Part shown: positions 35,933 through 44,751 of the stretch, piece after piece
Position numbering within the stretch: position 1 is the first letter of the stretch
How the letters are laid out: every line of letters begins with the position of its first letter
Assembly (NCBI GenBank): GCA_903831935.1
Contig: CAIKZP010000155.1
Span: 1-51,858 of the forward strand
Source of the DNA: an uncultured Bacteroidota bacterium
GTDB lineage: Bacteria; Bacteroidota; Bacteroidia; Chitinophagales; Chitinophagaceae
Length of the DNA: 51,858 bases
Reading direction: 5' to 3'
Translations under genes and position numbers: made by a program
The notes under the pieces: model-generated
What the model was told of the DNA's origin: nothing
The model's database searches: none
The model's input: only the letters and a program-made list of their open reading frames with translations

Positions 35933-36448
35933 ATGGACGGAAAAAAAGCAGTTGAAAGTTTTACCATCATGAATGAATTGGTATTACCCAACGACACCAA
36001 CACTTTTGGCAATTTAATGGGAGGCCGTTTAATGTATTGGATGGATATTGCTGCAGGTATTGCCGCAGGAAAACATTGCAACACGCCAAGTATGACCGCT
36101 TCTGTAGACCATTTAAGTTTTAAAAATCCTATTAAACTAGGCAATGTAGTTCATATTGAAGCACAGGTGTGCAGGGCATTTAATACCTCTATGGAAATCC
36201 ATTTAAGGGTATGGGGCGAAGACTTATTACACCAATATAAATACGAAAGCAATGAAGCTTATTTCACTTTTGTAGCACTTGACCCTAACGGAAAACCAAG
36301 ACTAGTTCCACCAGTTATTCCTGAAACCGACGAAGAAAAAAGATTGTTTGAAGGCGCATTAAGAAGAAGACAATTAAGACTAATACTGTCAGGAAAAATG
36401 AAGCCAGATGATGCAAATGAATTAAAAGCTTTCTTTATAAAGGACTAA
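35933..36448 (+). CDS. Hotdog-fold acyl-CoA thioesterase (YciA/BACH type)
   Basis: Cytoplasmic acyl-CoA hydrolase of 171 residues. Hotdog motifs: LPNDTNTFGNLMGGRLMYWMDIAAGIAA, where the Asn/Asp region and helix form the active site, then SVDHLSFKNPIKLGNVV. A basic C-terminal helix (RLFEGALRRRQLRL) follows. Substrate chain length unknown. Converges on the acyltransferase gene with a 13-nt gap. Confidence 0.9.
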   Translation: MDGKKAVESFTIMNELVLPNDTNTFGNLMGGRLMYWMDIAAGIAAGKHCNTPSMTASVDHLSFKNPIKLGNVVHIEAQVCRAFNTSMEIHLRVWGEDLLHQYKYESNEAYFTFVALDPNGKPRLVPPVIPETDEEKRLFEGALRRRQLRLILSGKMKPDDANELKAFFIKD

Positions 36449-36461
36449 TTAATAAAGTTAA

Positions 36462-37220
36462 TTAAACACCAGGTGTATGGTGCTTTCCTTTTAATTTATA
36501 GGTTTCATCCTGCTCAATTGCATGCATTACTTTTGCTAAAATCATTTCAACTGGCATAGTGTAATCAATTACCAATGGCGCTTTAATTCTAATAGAAAGC
36601 TTCACCCCTTTTTTCTTAAACAACAATCCTGTTTTACTAAACGCCCTCCAAAAGCCATTGATAACAACAGGTACAACAATTGGCTGATTGTTTTTAATGA
36701 TATGTGCAGTACCTTTTCGTCCTGGAGCAAAGGGCTTAGTGGTTCCTTGCGGAAATGTAATTACCCAACTCTTTTGTAATGCATGGTCTATTTTATGGGT
36801 ATCTGATTCTTCTCTAGACCTTTCAATATCCTTGCCATCAGATCGCCAAGTTCTTTTAATGGAAATAGCACCAGCCAATTTAAATAAACGGCTAATAAAA
36901 TTTCCGTTCATGGTTTCTTCAGCCGCTATAAAAAAAACATTGGTAAATGGATTCAACAAGTAGTAAGGCAATCCTAGTCTATTTTTTTTACGCCATTTTA
37001 CCGCACAGAAAATATGTAAAAACGCAATCACATCTGCAAAATAGGTTTGGTGATTGCTTACAAATAAAACATTCTTTTTAGGAAGATTTTCTAAATGCTC
37101 GGTGCCTTCAATTTTAATTTGATTAACCCATGCCAACCCAGGATATGATGCAAACCCCACTAGTGCATAAACAAATGATCTTAGTAGTTTGATATGTTTT
37201 AAACGTTCGCCTAACTTCAT
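36462..37220 (-). CDS. PlsC-like 1-acyl-glycerol-3-phosphate acyltransferase, variant motifs
   Basis: Membrane-associated acyltransferase of 252 residues of the PlsC family for phospholipid synthesis. The first motif is NHQTYFAD with H57 and D63 separated by five residues rather than the usual four, and the FPEG motif reads FPQGTTKPF (156-164). Otherwise the layout (FVSNHQTY, IKRTW, KKGT-like RKGTAH, VPVVINGFW) is normal. Substrate may differ from classical PlsC. I have seen this spacing in Bacteroidota relatives by memory only. Confidence 0.82.
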   Translation of the reverse strand: MKLGERLKHIKLLRSFVYALVGFASYPGLAWVNQIKIEGTEHLENLPKKNVLFVSNHQTYFADVIAFLHIFCAVKWRKKNRLGLPYYLLNPFTNVFFIAAEETMNGNFISRLFKLAGAISIKRTWRSDGKDIERSREESDTHKIDHALQKSWVITFPQGTTKPFAPGRKGTAHIIKNNQPIVVPVVINGFWRAFSKTGLLFKKKGVKLSIRIKAPLVIDYTMPVEMILAKVMHAIEQDETYKLKGKHHTPGV

Positions 37221-37283
37221 TGATCTTTCTATATTAATTTCGCTACTTAAATAAAAATAGGTGTTTTGTATCAGCTAGTAGAA

Positions 37284-37291
37284 TATTTTTG
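37284..37291 (+). promoter_or_regulatory. Candidate promoter of the HAD phosphatase gene
   Basis: TATTTTTG at 37284-37291 is an exact TAnnTTTG box; a TTTG at 37265-37268 is a possible -33 element, 15 nt away, slightly short. Confidence 0.45.
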
Positions 37292-37309
37292 CGCAAATAA
37301 ATAAACACA

Positions 37310-37972
37310 ATGGCAATAGATACCGTGATTTTTGATATTGATGGACTACTAATTGACAGTGAGCCTTTATGGAATGAAGCAGCCGAAGAGGTGTTTAAAC
37401 AGTATGGTGTTATGCTCACAGAAGCACAATACCATACTACTACCGGATTAAGAACAAAAGAGTTTGTAAAATGGTGGTTTGGCTATTTTAACATTAGCGA
37501 ATTGGAATATCAAAATGCAGAAACTAAAATAGTAAATGCCGTTCTTGAGAAAATAGAAAACAAAGCAGTAGCAATGCCTGGCCTTTCTCATATTTTTGAA
37601 TTCTTCTACAACAAACAATTCAAAATAGGATTAGCCACTTCATCGCCACAAGCCTTGATAGATCTAGTATTAAAACTAACTGGCATTGGACCTTATTTGC
37701 ACGCAACCGCATCTGCCGACTTATTGCCATTCGGAAAACCACATCCACAAGTGTACTTAAATTGTGCTGCACAAATGAACTCCATCCCTACAAATTGTAT
37801 TTGTTTTGAAGATTCATTTAATGGAATGATTGCTGCAAAATCAGCCCGCATGAAATGTGTGGTAGTTCCGCATTTTTCGCAACTCAAAGACGAAAGATGG
37901 GGTGCCGCTGATTTGAAATTATCCTCTTTACAAAATTTTGGAGAGTTGCATTTTAATAGAATTAACCAATAA
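37310..37972 (+). CDS. HAD-superfamily phosphatase (HxpB/YniC-like)
   Basis: Sugar-phosphate phosphatase of 220 residues. DxD motif FDIDGLLIDSEPLW at residues 8-21, threonine/serine motif II ATSSPQALI, Lys motif LPFGKPHPQVY, and acidic motif CFEDSFNGMIAA. The DGLLIDSEPLW opening matches the hexitol/2-deoxyglucose-6-phosphatase subgroup. Stands alone and ends before a bidirectional terminator. Confidence 0.9.
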   Translation: MAIDTVIFDIDGLLIDSEPLWNEAAEEVFKQYGVMLTEAQYHTTTGLRTKEFVKWWFGYFNISELEYQNAETKIVNAVLEKIENKAVAMPGLSHIFEFFYNKQFKIGLATSSPQALIDLVLKLTGIGPYLHATASADLLPFGKPHPQVYLNCAAQMNSIPTNCICFEDSFNGMIAAKSARMKCVVVPHFSQLKDERWGAADLKLSSLQNFGELHFNRINQ

Positions 37973-38056
37973 CCATTTTCTATTAAGACATTGACTCGTC
38001 TTAAATAACTGATGCCATTGATATCATTATTCTACCAAGGAACATATGGCCGTATA

Positions 38057-38093
38057 AAAAAAGCAAACCCTCTTTTGAAAGGTTTGCTTTTTT
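38057..38093. terminator. Bidirectional intrinsic terminator
   Basis: Perfect 13-bp stem AAAAAAGCAAACC/GGTTTGCTTTTTT with an 11-nt loop between the converging HAD and OmpA genes. Confidence 0.9.
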
Positions 38094-38113
38094 ATTATAA
38101 AGAATATAGAAAA

Positions 38114-39592
38114 TTATTTCTTAGACTTCAAGTTTGGATGAGGAGCTGGCACTGTATTAGGACCATCTTCTGTAGTACCTTGAAGATCTACTGTATTCAA
38201 GTCTCCGTTTTGTCCATAAGACCAAACGAAACGGCTTTCAGACACACCTTGTTTTTCAACTAAGTATTTGATAACTGCATTTACTCTATCCCAACTTAAT
38301 TGTTGAGCAGATTTGCTAGTTGAACCATATCCAATCACTTTTACTTTGCAACCAGGATTAGCAATGATTTTAGCAGCAGCTGTAGCTAATACTGTTTGGT
38401 TGTCTGCAGAAAGTTTTGCGTTTCCTTTAAATTGAACACTTGGCAATGCACCAATATTACATTCAACCAATGGAGCGAATTTCAAGTTAGCAACTAAGTC
38501 TTTTACTTCTTTGCAACAAGCAGGCTCAGGGCAAGATCCAACACCGTCAGCATTTACAGGGAAACATTTTTGAGATGTTAAAATCTCTTTGTCTTTGTAA
38601 TCAGGAACACCATCTCCATCTGTATCTTTTGAAACACCATGGCTATCAACTGGCGCACCAGCTGGTGTATTTGGTTCAAGATCAAACTGATCAGTTACAC
38701 CATCTTTATCTCCATCTGGAAGTACTGTTTTAGGCAGTTTCATGTGAGATGGCTTGTTGATTTCTGAATAAACATAGTTATTAGGATTAATCCAATACAA
38801 AGGTTGTACACGCTTAGATTTTTTGCCCAAATTGATGTTTAATTTCAAACCACCATACCACCATGCATCATATGCGTTACTTGAAGTACTTGTATAGCCT
38901 TCTAAATAATCGTAATTAGTTAGTGTATTAGTAATTTCAAATGCCAAATTTACACTATTGCTAATTTTCAATGCTGCACCCATACCTACATTAAATCCAA
39001 AAATGCTGGCACTTGTTGCACTAGCAGAAATGGTATTACTGTTACTTGATGGATTGTAAGTAGTGTAAGATCCGTTACTTAAAATATCTTGCTTAACTTG
39101 AGAAGAAGAAACTTCCATACCAGTAATTGCATAGATATTTACTTTTGGATTTCCTCTATAATAACTTGTAGTATTTAAAGAGGTTAATAAGTTAAATCCA
39201 AAATGGCTTGAAGTATGCTTGTAATTATAAGTTGCTGGTGTTGTTACAGCAGTTTTCTTTGTGCCATTAATTGAATAATAAGCATAATAAGGCCTTAAAG
39301 AAAAGGTATGATTTAATGCTTTACGCAAAGTAACGGTTCCACCGAATCCAGCTTTTGAGCTTAAATCAGAAGATAAAAAAGGAACACCAAATCCAATACC
39401 CAATTCCCACTGGTCGCGTGGCTTTGCAGGATAAGGCGTTTGGTTGTTTAAAAACTCATTGTATTGAGGTAATAATTTGGTAGGAACTTTAGAGCTGTCC
39501 TTCCAATTCCATCCCCAATCAGTTTGAGCCATACCTATTGTCTGAATAAAGACAATTAGGGCTGCCGCTAATAGATACTTTTTGCTTGTCAT
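38114..39592 (-). CDS. OmpA-family outer-membrane protein with TSP3-type repeats
   Basis: A 492-residue outer-membrane protein: signal peptide (AALIVFIQTIGMAQ), a beta-barrel of about 230 residues, acidic repeats (DGDKDGVTDQFD, DTDGDGVPDYKD) that bind calcium in TSP3 proteins, and a C-terminal OmpA domain (about 370-470). In the OmpA core the GHTD stretch is IGYGSTSK, so the peptidoglycan-binding Asp is replaced by Ser, while the Arg of SWDRVNAVIKYL is kept. Wall anchoring may be weaker. Has its own promoter-like elements. Confidence 0.9.
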   Translation of the reverse strand: MTSKKYLLAAALIVFIQTIGMAQTDWGWNWKDSSKVPTKLLPQYNEFLNNQTPYPAKPRDQWELGIGFGVPFLSSDLSSKAGFGGTVTLRKALNHTFSLRPYYAYYSINGTKKTAVTTPATYNYKHTSSHFGFNLLTSLNTTSYYRGNPKVNIYAITGMEVSSSQVKQDILSNGSYTTYNPSSNSNTISASATSASIFGFNVGMGAALKISNSVNLAFEITNTLTNYDYLEGYTSTSSNAYDAWWYGGLKLNINLGKKSKRVQPLYWINPNNYVYSEINKPSHMKLPKTVLPDGDKDGVTDQFDLEPNTPAGAPVDSHGVSKDTDGDGVPDYKDKEILTSQKCFPVNADGVGSCPEPACCKEVKDLVANLKFAPLVECNIGALPSVQFKGNAKLSADNQTVLATAAAKIIANPGCKVKVIGYGSTSKSAQQLSWDRVNAVIKYLVEKQGVSESRFVWSYGQNGDLNTVDLQGTTEDGPNTVPAPHPNLKSKK

Positions 39593-39639
39593 AATCGATA
39601 TTTGTTAAGTAATGAAAATTATGTTATCAATATATATGC

Positions 39640-39668
39640 CAAAATTATGAATTGTGTTTGATAAACAA
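39640..39668 (-). promoter_or_regulatory. Candidate Bacteroidota promoter for ompA gene
   Basis: Minus strand: TTG at 39668-39666, an 18-nt spacer, then TAATTTTG at 39647-39640 (exact TAnnTTTG). Expected start about 40 nt before the ATG at 39592. Confidence 0.6.
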
Positions 39669-39785
39669 CTGTTATTATAAAAAAATAACCTATTTATATC
39701 ATTATAAAGACCCCTTTTATCTATCAATCGTTGCATATATAGACATTATTGTTTTTAACCTTACTATATTGCACTTATTTTAGGT

Positions 39786-40748
39786 ATGAAGCTAGCTAAA
39801 CAGGTTATATCCAAAGAGCTGATTCTTTTTGAAGCACATTTCAGAGAAGCGGTAAAAAGCAGGGTGGCGCTTTTAGATCGTATCATGCAATACATCGTAA
39901 AACGCAAGGGTAAGCAATTACGCCCAATGTTTGTTTTACTATGTGCAAGACTCGGAGGAGAAATCAATGATAGTAGTTATCGAGCAGCTTCTTTGGTAGA
40001 ATTATTACATACCGCAACGCTGGTTCACGACGATGTTGTTGACGAAGCAAATGAGCGTAGAGGTTACTTTTCTATTAATGCACTTTGGAAGAATAAAATT
40101 GCAGTACTTGTTGGTGATTACTTATTATCAAAAGGCCTATTACTCTCTTTAAATAATAAAGACCACGAAGTTTTAAGAATCTTATCCGAAGCTGTAAGGC
40201 AAATGAGTGAGGGTGAATTATTGCAAATAGAAAAAGCGCGCAACCTCAACCTCAACGAATCGGTTTACTACGAAATTATTAATGGCAAAACTGCTTCTCT
40301 ATTAGCGTCTGCTTGTGCCGCTGGGGCATCCACTACTTTTGAAGATCCCATTCAAGTAGAAAAACTTAGAAGCTTTGGCGAAAAAGTAGGAATGGCATTT
40401 CAAATTAAAGATGATTTATTCGACTATGGAAATGCCAATGTAGGAAAACCAACTGGCAATGATATTAAAGAAAAGAAACTAACACTACCATTAATTTATA
40501 CCCTAAATAATTGCAGTGCTAGTTTAAAAAAACAACTCATTTATATTATTAAAAATGAGAACACCAATAAAGAGAAAGTACAATTCGTAATTGATAATGT
40601 AGTAGCCGCAGGAGGTATTAAATACGCAACTGAAAAAATGGAAAATTTTAGAGACGAAGCCATGGCTATTTTACATACGTTTCCAGACAGTAATATTCGC
40701 CAGGCATTAGAAGAATTAGTACTCTATACAACCGATAGAAATTATTAA
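39786..40748 (+). CDS. Polyprenyl (all-trans) diphosphate synthase
   Basis: Chain-elongating prenyltransferase of 320 residues, probably making the side chain of menaquinone. First Asp-rich motif HDDVVDEANERRG (D82/D83/D86), second KDDLFDYG near 209, plus GKQLRP for pyrophosphate binding. Chain length not predictable by eye. Its TAA stop overlaps the recJ ATG (TAATG). Confidence 0.92.
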   Translation: MKLAKQVISKELILFEAHFREAVKSRVALLDRIMQYIVKRKGKQLRPMFVLLCARLGGEINDSSYRAASLVELLHTATLVHDDVVDEANERRGYFSINALWKNKIAVLVGDYLLSKGLLLSLNNKDHEVLRILSEAVRQMSEGELLQIEKARNLNLNESVYYEIINGKTASLLASACAAGASTTFEDPIQVEKLRSFGEKVGMAFQIKDDLFDYGNANVGKPTGNDIKEKKLTLPLIYTLNNCSASLKKQLIYIIKNENTNKEKVQFVIDNVVAAGGIKYATEKMENFRDEAMAILHTFPDSNIRQALEELVLYTTDRNY

Positions 40749-42448
40749 TGCAGAAACGCTGGAAAATATTACCCGTCAACGAAACCAGTATAGCCAAATT
40801 ACAGACTGATTTAAAAATAAATAAAACACTTTGTAGCATATTGGTTCAGCGAGGTCTAGCCGATTTTGAAACCTCTAAACATTTTTTCCGACCACAACTA
40901 TCCAACTTACATAGCCCATGGCTTATGAAGGATATGGACAAAGCCGTTGCTCGATTTTTACAAGCAATTGATCAAAAAGAAAAAATATTAGTCTATGGCG
41001 ATTATGATGTAGACGGCACTACCTCGGTGGCTTGCATGTACCAATTTATACAATCAATTTATACTGAAGTAGACTATTATATTCCCCACCGTTATCGCGA
41101 AGGATACGGCGTAAGTAAAGCAGGCATTGACTTTGCTAAAGAGCAAGGTATGACATTGATTATATCTTTAGACTGTGGCATTAAATCAGTAGAATTAATT
41201 ACTTATGCTAAAGAATTAGGTATTGACTTTATTGTTTGCGACCACCATCTGCCAGATACAGAATTACCCCCAGCTATTGCTATATTAAATGCCAAACAAA
41301 TCGATTGTAATTACCCTTATAAAGAGCTTTGTGGTTGTGGTGTAGGATTTAAACTAGCAACTGCAATAGCAGAAAAACTAGGCCTTCCATCCGAAACCTA
41401 TTTACAATACTTAGACTTAGTTGCTACAGCAATTGCTGCAGATATTGTACCCATGACTGGCGAAAACAGAATCATGGCTTTTTATGGATTGAAAAAAATA
41501 AACGAAAATCCATCACCCGGTATAAAAGCCTTAATGGAATTAGCGGGCGTAAAAAAACACATGTACATTACCAATGTGGTTTTTATGATAGCGCCAAGAG
41601 TGAATGCCGCAGGTAGAATGGATGATGCAAAAAAAGCAGTCCAATTATTTATAGAGCAAGATCCTTTAAAAGCAATTGAATTTGCAAAAGTATTACAGTC
41701 CGACAATACAGATAGAAAGGAAGCAGATAGCAGCATTACAGAACAAGCACTAGAAATTATTGCAAAAGACGCTAGCTATGCGAATAAGAAAACAACATTC
41801 GTATTTCAATCAAACTGGCATAAAGGCGTTGTAGGAATTGTAGCTAGTAGATTAATAGAAAAATATTATCGCCCAACAATTGTACTAACACAAAATGAAA
41901 ATATTGTAAGTGGTAGTGCTAGAAGTGTTGCAGGATTTAATTTATACGAAGCCATACATGCCTGCCGAGAATATTTATTAGGATATGGCGGACATTTTGC
42001 AGCAGCCGGCATGAGTTTACTACCAGAAAATGTTCAGGCCTTTGCCACCGCATTTGAAAAAGTAGTATCCGAAACAATTCCCAACGAATTATTAACGCCT
42101 GAAATTATTATTGATGCCCCAATTGAGTTTACAGAAATAACAACAGCATTTTATCAAATCATATTACAGATGGAGCCATATGGTCCTGAAAATATGCGTC
42201 CTGTATTTATAGCTAAAAATGTAATTGACAGTGGTTATTCTAAAATTGTTAAGGATGCGCATATTCGTTTTGTACTCAAACAAAACCGTACAACCCTTAC
42301 TGGAATAGGATTTAATATGTCGGATAAATTCAACTTAATACAACAAAACAAACCACTTGATATTGTATTTACCATTGATGAAAACGAATACAATGGCAAC
42401 ACTACTCTACAAATTAAAATGATTGACTTTAAGCTTAGCGAGAATTAA
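40748..42448 (+). CDS. recJ: Single-stranded-DNA-specific exonuclease RecJ
   Basis: 5'-3' exonuclease in recombination and repair. 566 residues; DHH-superfamily motifs GDYDVDGTTSVA (D85, D87 and D89), SLDCGIKS, CDHHLPD, PRVNAAGRMDDA and DHHA1 GYGGHFAAAGMSL, with a C-terminal OB-like domain. Start is fixed by the one-base overlap with the prenyl synthase stop. Followed by the strong hairpin and IS-like debris before htpG. Confidence 0.95.
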   Translation: MQKRWKILPVNETSIAKLQTDLKINKTLCSILVQRGLADFETSKHFFRPQLSNLHSPWLMKDMDKAVARFLQAIDQKEKILVYGDYDVDGTTSVACMYQFIQSIYTEVDYYIPHRYREGYGVSKAGIDFAKEQGMTLIISLDCGIKSVELITYAKELGIDFIVCDHHLPDTELPPAIAILNAKQIDCNYPYKELCGCGVGFKLATAIAEKLGLPSETYLQYLDLVATAIAADIVPMTGENRIMAFYGLKKINENPSPGIKALMELAGVKKHMYITNVVFMIAPRVNAAGRMDDAKKAVQLFIEQDPLKAIEFAKVLQSDNTDRKEADSSITEQALEIIAKDASYANKKTTFVFQSNWHKGVVGIVASRLIEKYYRPTIVLTQNENIVSGSARSVAGFNLYEAIHACREYLLGYGGHFAAAGMSLLPENVQAFATAFEKVVSETIPNELLTPEIIIDAPIEFTEITTAFYQIILQMEPYGPENMRPVFIAKNVIDSGYSKIVKDAHIRFVLKQNRTTLTGIGFNMSDKFNLIQQNKPLDIVFTIDENEYNGNTTLQIKMIDFKLSEN

Positions 42449-42541
42449 TACAAGCAAATACCTCCTCTAATTACACCGAATAATATCTACCTTAATAATA
42501 TTTAAATACCCTGAATAAAATAATTTCTGAAGCGTAAAAAA

Positions 42542-42655
42542 AAGAGGTTGTATCAAAACTAAAATGCTACGCTGAGAATTGTGAAAAGAATATTTTTATC
42601 CATCAGGTATCCCTATTAAAAGAGACTGACTCATACTATTGAGTCAGTCTCTTTT
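42542..42655. repeat. Possible MITE-like remnant with imperfect terminal inverted repeats
   Basis: Left AAGAGGTTGTATCAA and right end (minus strand AAGAGACTGACTCAA) share 11 of 15 positions, bounding about 114 nt with no ORF. The left sequence looks like the terminal repeat of a transposon. The right end is also the right arm of the terminator hairpin, so a chance match is possible. Confidence 0.3.
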
Positions 42656-42657
42656 AA
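42616..42657. terminator. Bidirectional intrinsic terminator between recJ and htpG
   Basis: Perfect 18-bp stem (core AAAAGAGACTGACTCA at 42618-42633, complement 42640-42655) with a 6-nt loop TACTAT and A/T-rich flanks. Confidence 0.85.
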
Positions 42658-42665
42658 AATTATTC

Positions 42666-42737
42666 TGTCCCGTCCTAAAATAATGATACACAAAAACAAT
42701 CATTATGTCAGAACAACAAGAAAGTCGGTTTATTAAG
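42666..42737 (+). mobile_element. Probable insertion-sequence left-end remnant
   Basis: TGTCCCGTCC start, then an ATG at 42705 opening MSEQQESRFIK, which resembles the N-terminus of IS3-family OrfA proteins in Bacteroidota (from memory). The reading frame runs into the htpG 3' end and goes no further as a transposase. Either a broken IS end or a chance match; see findings. Confidence 0.42.
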
Positions 42738-44613
42738 CGCCGGCAGCTTTCTCTGCTTCCATCAATTCAACACTGCGATTAATGAAATTAGTTAATTCAG
42801 CACCTTTTAATAAGCCCTGACTCAACAAAGCCAAATCAGCCAAAGACCGAACTTGTTTTTCTTGCAAAGACTTATTCGCATTCTTTAATAGGGTTTGATA
42901 AATTGGGTGATTACCATTTACAGTAAGTGTAACTTCGTCGGGCATTTGTGCATAGAATGCGGTCATTCCACCTCCAACACCAGCCATATCTTTCATCCTA
43001 CGCATGAACTCAGGACGCGTAGCAACCACCGGAGCAGCGTCTACACTTAATCCTTTCACTTCTGTAGTTACATGTAATTCTGGAATTTGAATATTGAACA
43101 ATTCTTTTAAAGCAGCTTCTTCGTCTTTGTTTAATACAGACTCGCTAGCTTCTTGCTTGTCAATTAAATTATCAACAATATCTGCATCCACTCTTACAAA
43201 AACGGTGTTCTCCCATTTCATTTCCATATTGTTAATGAAAGCGGCGTCAACCAGTGTTTCCATTTTAACCACTACAAATCCTTTATTGGTAGCAGCTTGA
43301 ATGTAGGCATCTTGTTGAATTGGATTGGTTGTATATAATACCACTTGTTTCCCTTCCTTGTTTTTTTGTAAGGTTTCGGTAGCCATTTTGTATTCTTCAA
43401 TAGTATAGAATTTACCAGCAGTATCTTCCATTACTAAAAACTTAGCAGCTTTATCCAAGAACTTGTCGTCGGTCATCATACCATACTTCACAAACAAACC
43501 AAGGCTATCCCATTTTTGCTCGAATTCAGTTCTTTCTTTATTGAAAAGTTCTTCTAATTTATCGGCAACTTTTTTGGTAATGTGTGCGTTGATTTTTTTA
43601 ACGTTTGGATCACCTTGTAAATAGCTCCTACTAACATTCAACGGAATATCTGGGCTATCAATTACACCTTGTAATAACATTAAAAATTCTGGAACAATAT
43701 CTTTTACTTCATCGGTAACAAAAACCTGGTTGCAGTAAAGTTGAATTTTGTCTTTTTGAATTTCGTAGCTCTGTTTAATTTTAGGGAAATATAAAACACC
43801 TGTTAAATTAAATGGATAGTCTACATTCAAATGAATCCAAAACAAAGGCGTTTCGTTAAACGGATATAATTCTTTGTAGAAGTTTTCGTAGTCTTCTTTG
43901 GTTAAATCACTAGGCTTACGAACCCAAATTGGATTGGTATTATTAATTGATTTTTCTTCCGTTGCAGCTTCTTTTTCTTCACCTTCAATGGCTTCTTTAA
44001 CTTCTCCTACTTCAGAAAAGAAAATAGGCACTGGTAAGAATTTACAAAAACGGGTTAAAATACTTTTAATTCTAGAACCGTCTAAAAACTCTTTACTCTC
44101 TTCGTTAACATGCAACACAATTTTAGTACCACGTTGGCTATAGTCTACATCGTATAATTCAAATTCAGGACTGCCATCGCAACTCCAATAAACCCCAGAA
44201 CCCTCTTTATGACTTTTAGAGAAAAGTTCTACTTTATCACTCACCATAAAAGCACTATAGAAACCCAAACCAAAATGCCCAATAATATTGGCATCCTTGT
44301 ATTTTTCCATGAATTCTTCTGCCCCACTAAAGGCCACTTGGTTGATGTACTTGTCAACCTCTTCGCTTGTCATACCCACACCACGGTCGGTAATGGTTAA
44401 GGTTTTTTCTTTAACGTCTAGTTCAACATCAATACGTAATTCGCCTAGGTCGCCTTTTGCTTCGCCAATTGAAGACAATGTTTTTACTTTTTGGCTAGCA
44501 TCTACCGCATTGCTCACTAGTTCACGTAAAAAAATCTCATGGTCGCTGTACAAGAATTTCTTAATAATCGGAAAAATATTCTCCGTACTTACACGTATTT
44601 GTCCTTTTTGCAT
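42733..44613 (-). CDS. htpG: Molecular chaperone HtpG (Hsp90)
   Basis: ATP-dependent chaperone of 626 residues (E. coli has 624). N-terminal GHKL ATPase: LRELVSNAVDASQK, ITDRGVGMT, GHFGLGFYSAFMV; a middle domain with LNVSRSYLQGD and a C-terminal dimerisation domain. No C-terminal anomaly apart from the possible insertion debris beside its stop. Free-standing. Confidence 0.96.
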   Translation of the reverse strand: MQKGQIRVSTENIFPIIKKFLYSDHEIFLRELVSNAVDASQKVKTLSSIGEAKGDLGELRIDVELDVKEKTLTITDRGVGMTSEEVDKYINQVAFSGAEEFMEKYKDANIIGHFGLGFYSAFMVSDKVELFSKSHKEGSGVYWSCDGSPEFELYDVDYSQRGTKIVLHVNEESKEFLDGSRIKSILTRFCKFLPVPIFFSEVGEVKEAIEGEEKEAATEEKSINNTNPIWVRKPSDLTKEDYENFYKELYPFNETPLFWIHLNVDYPFNLTGVLYFPKIKQSYEIQKDKIQLYCNQVFVTDEVKDIVPEFLMLLQGVIDSPDIPLNVSRSYLQGDPNVKKINAHITKKVADKLEELFNKERTEFEQKWDSLGLFVKYGMMTDDKFLDKAAKFLVMEDTAGKFYTIEEYKMATETLQKNKEGKQVVLYTTNPIQQDAYIQAATNKGFVVVKMETLVDAAFINNMEMKWENTVFVRVDADIVDNLIDKQEASESVLNKDEEAALKELFNIQIPELHVTTEVKGLSVDAAPVVATRPEFMRRMKDMAGVGGGMTAFYAQMPDEVTLTVNGNHPIYQTLLKNANKSLQEKQVRSLADLALLSQGLLKGAELTNFINRSVELMEAEKAAGA

Positions 44614-44751
44614 ATGATACTATTTTGCTTGCATTGGTCAAAGACAGTACCAAACAAGCAAATGCTGACACTATGACAAGCAAAAAAGCAATCATTCAAT
44701 TTGTACGTTAATTTTGACAGGATTCAAGCCAATACTCAAACCCAAACTGAC

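Noticed and set aside
38012-38263. 83-codon plus-strand frame
   Set aside because: It runs through the bidirectional terminator into the OmpA gene; a chance frame.
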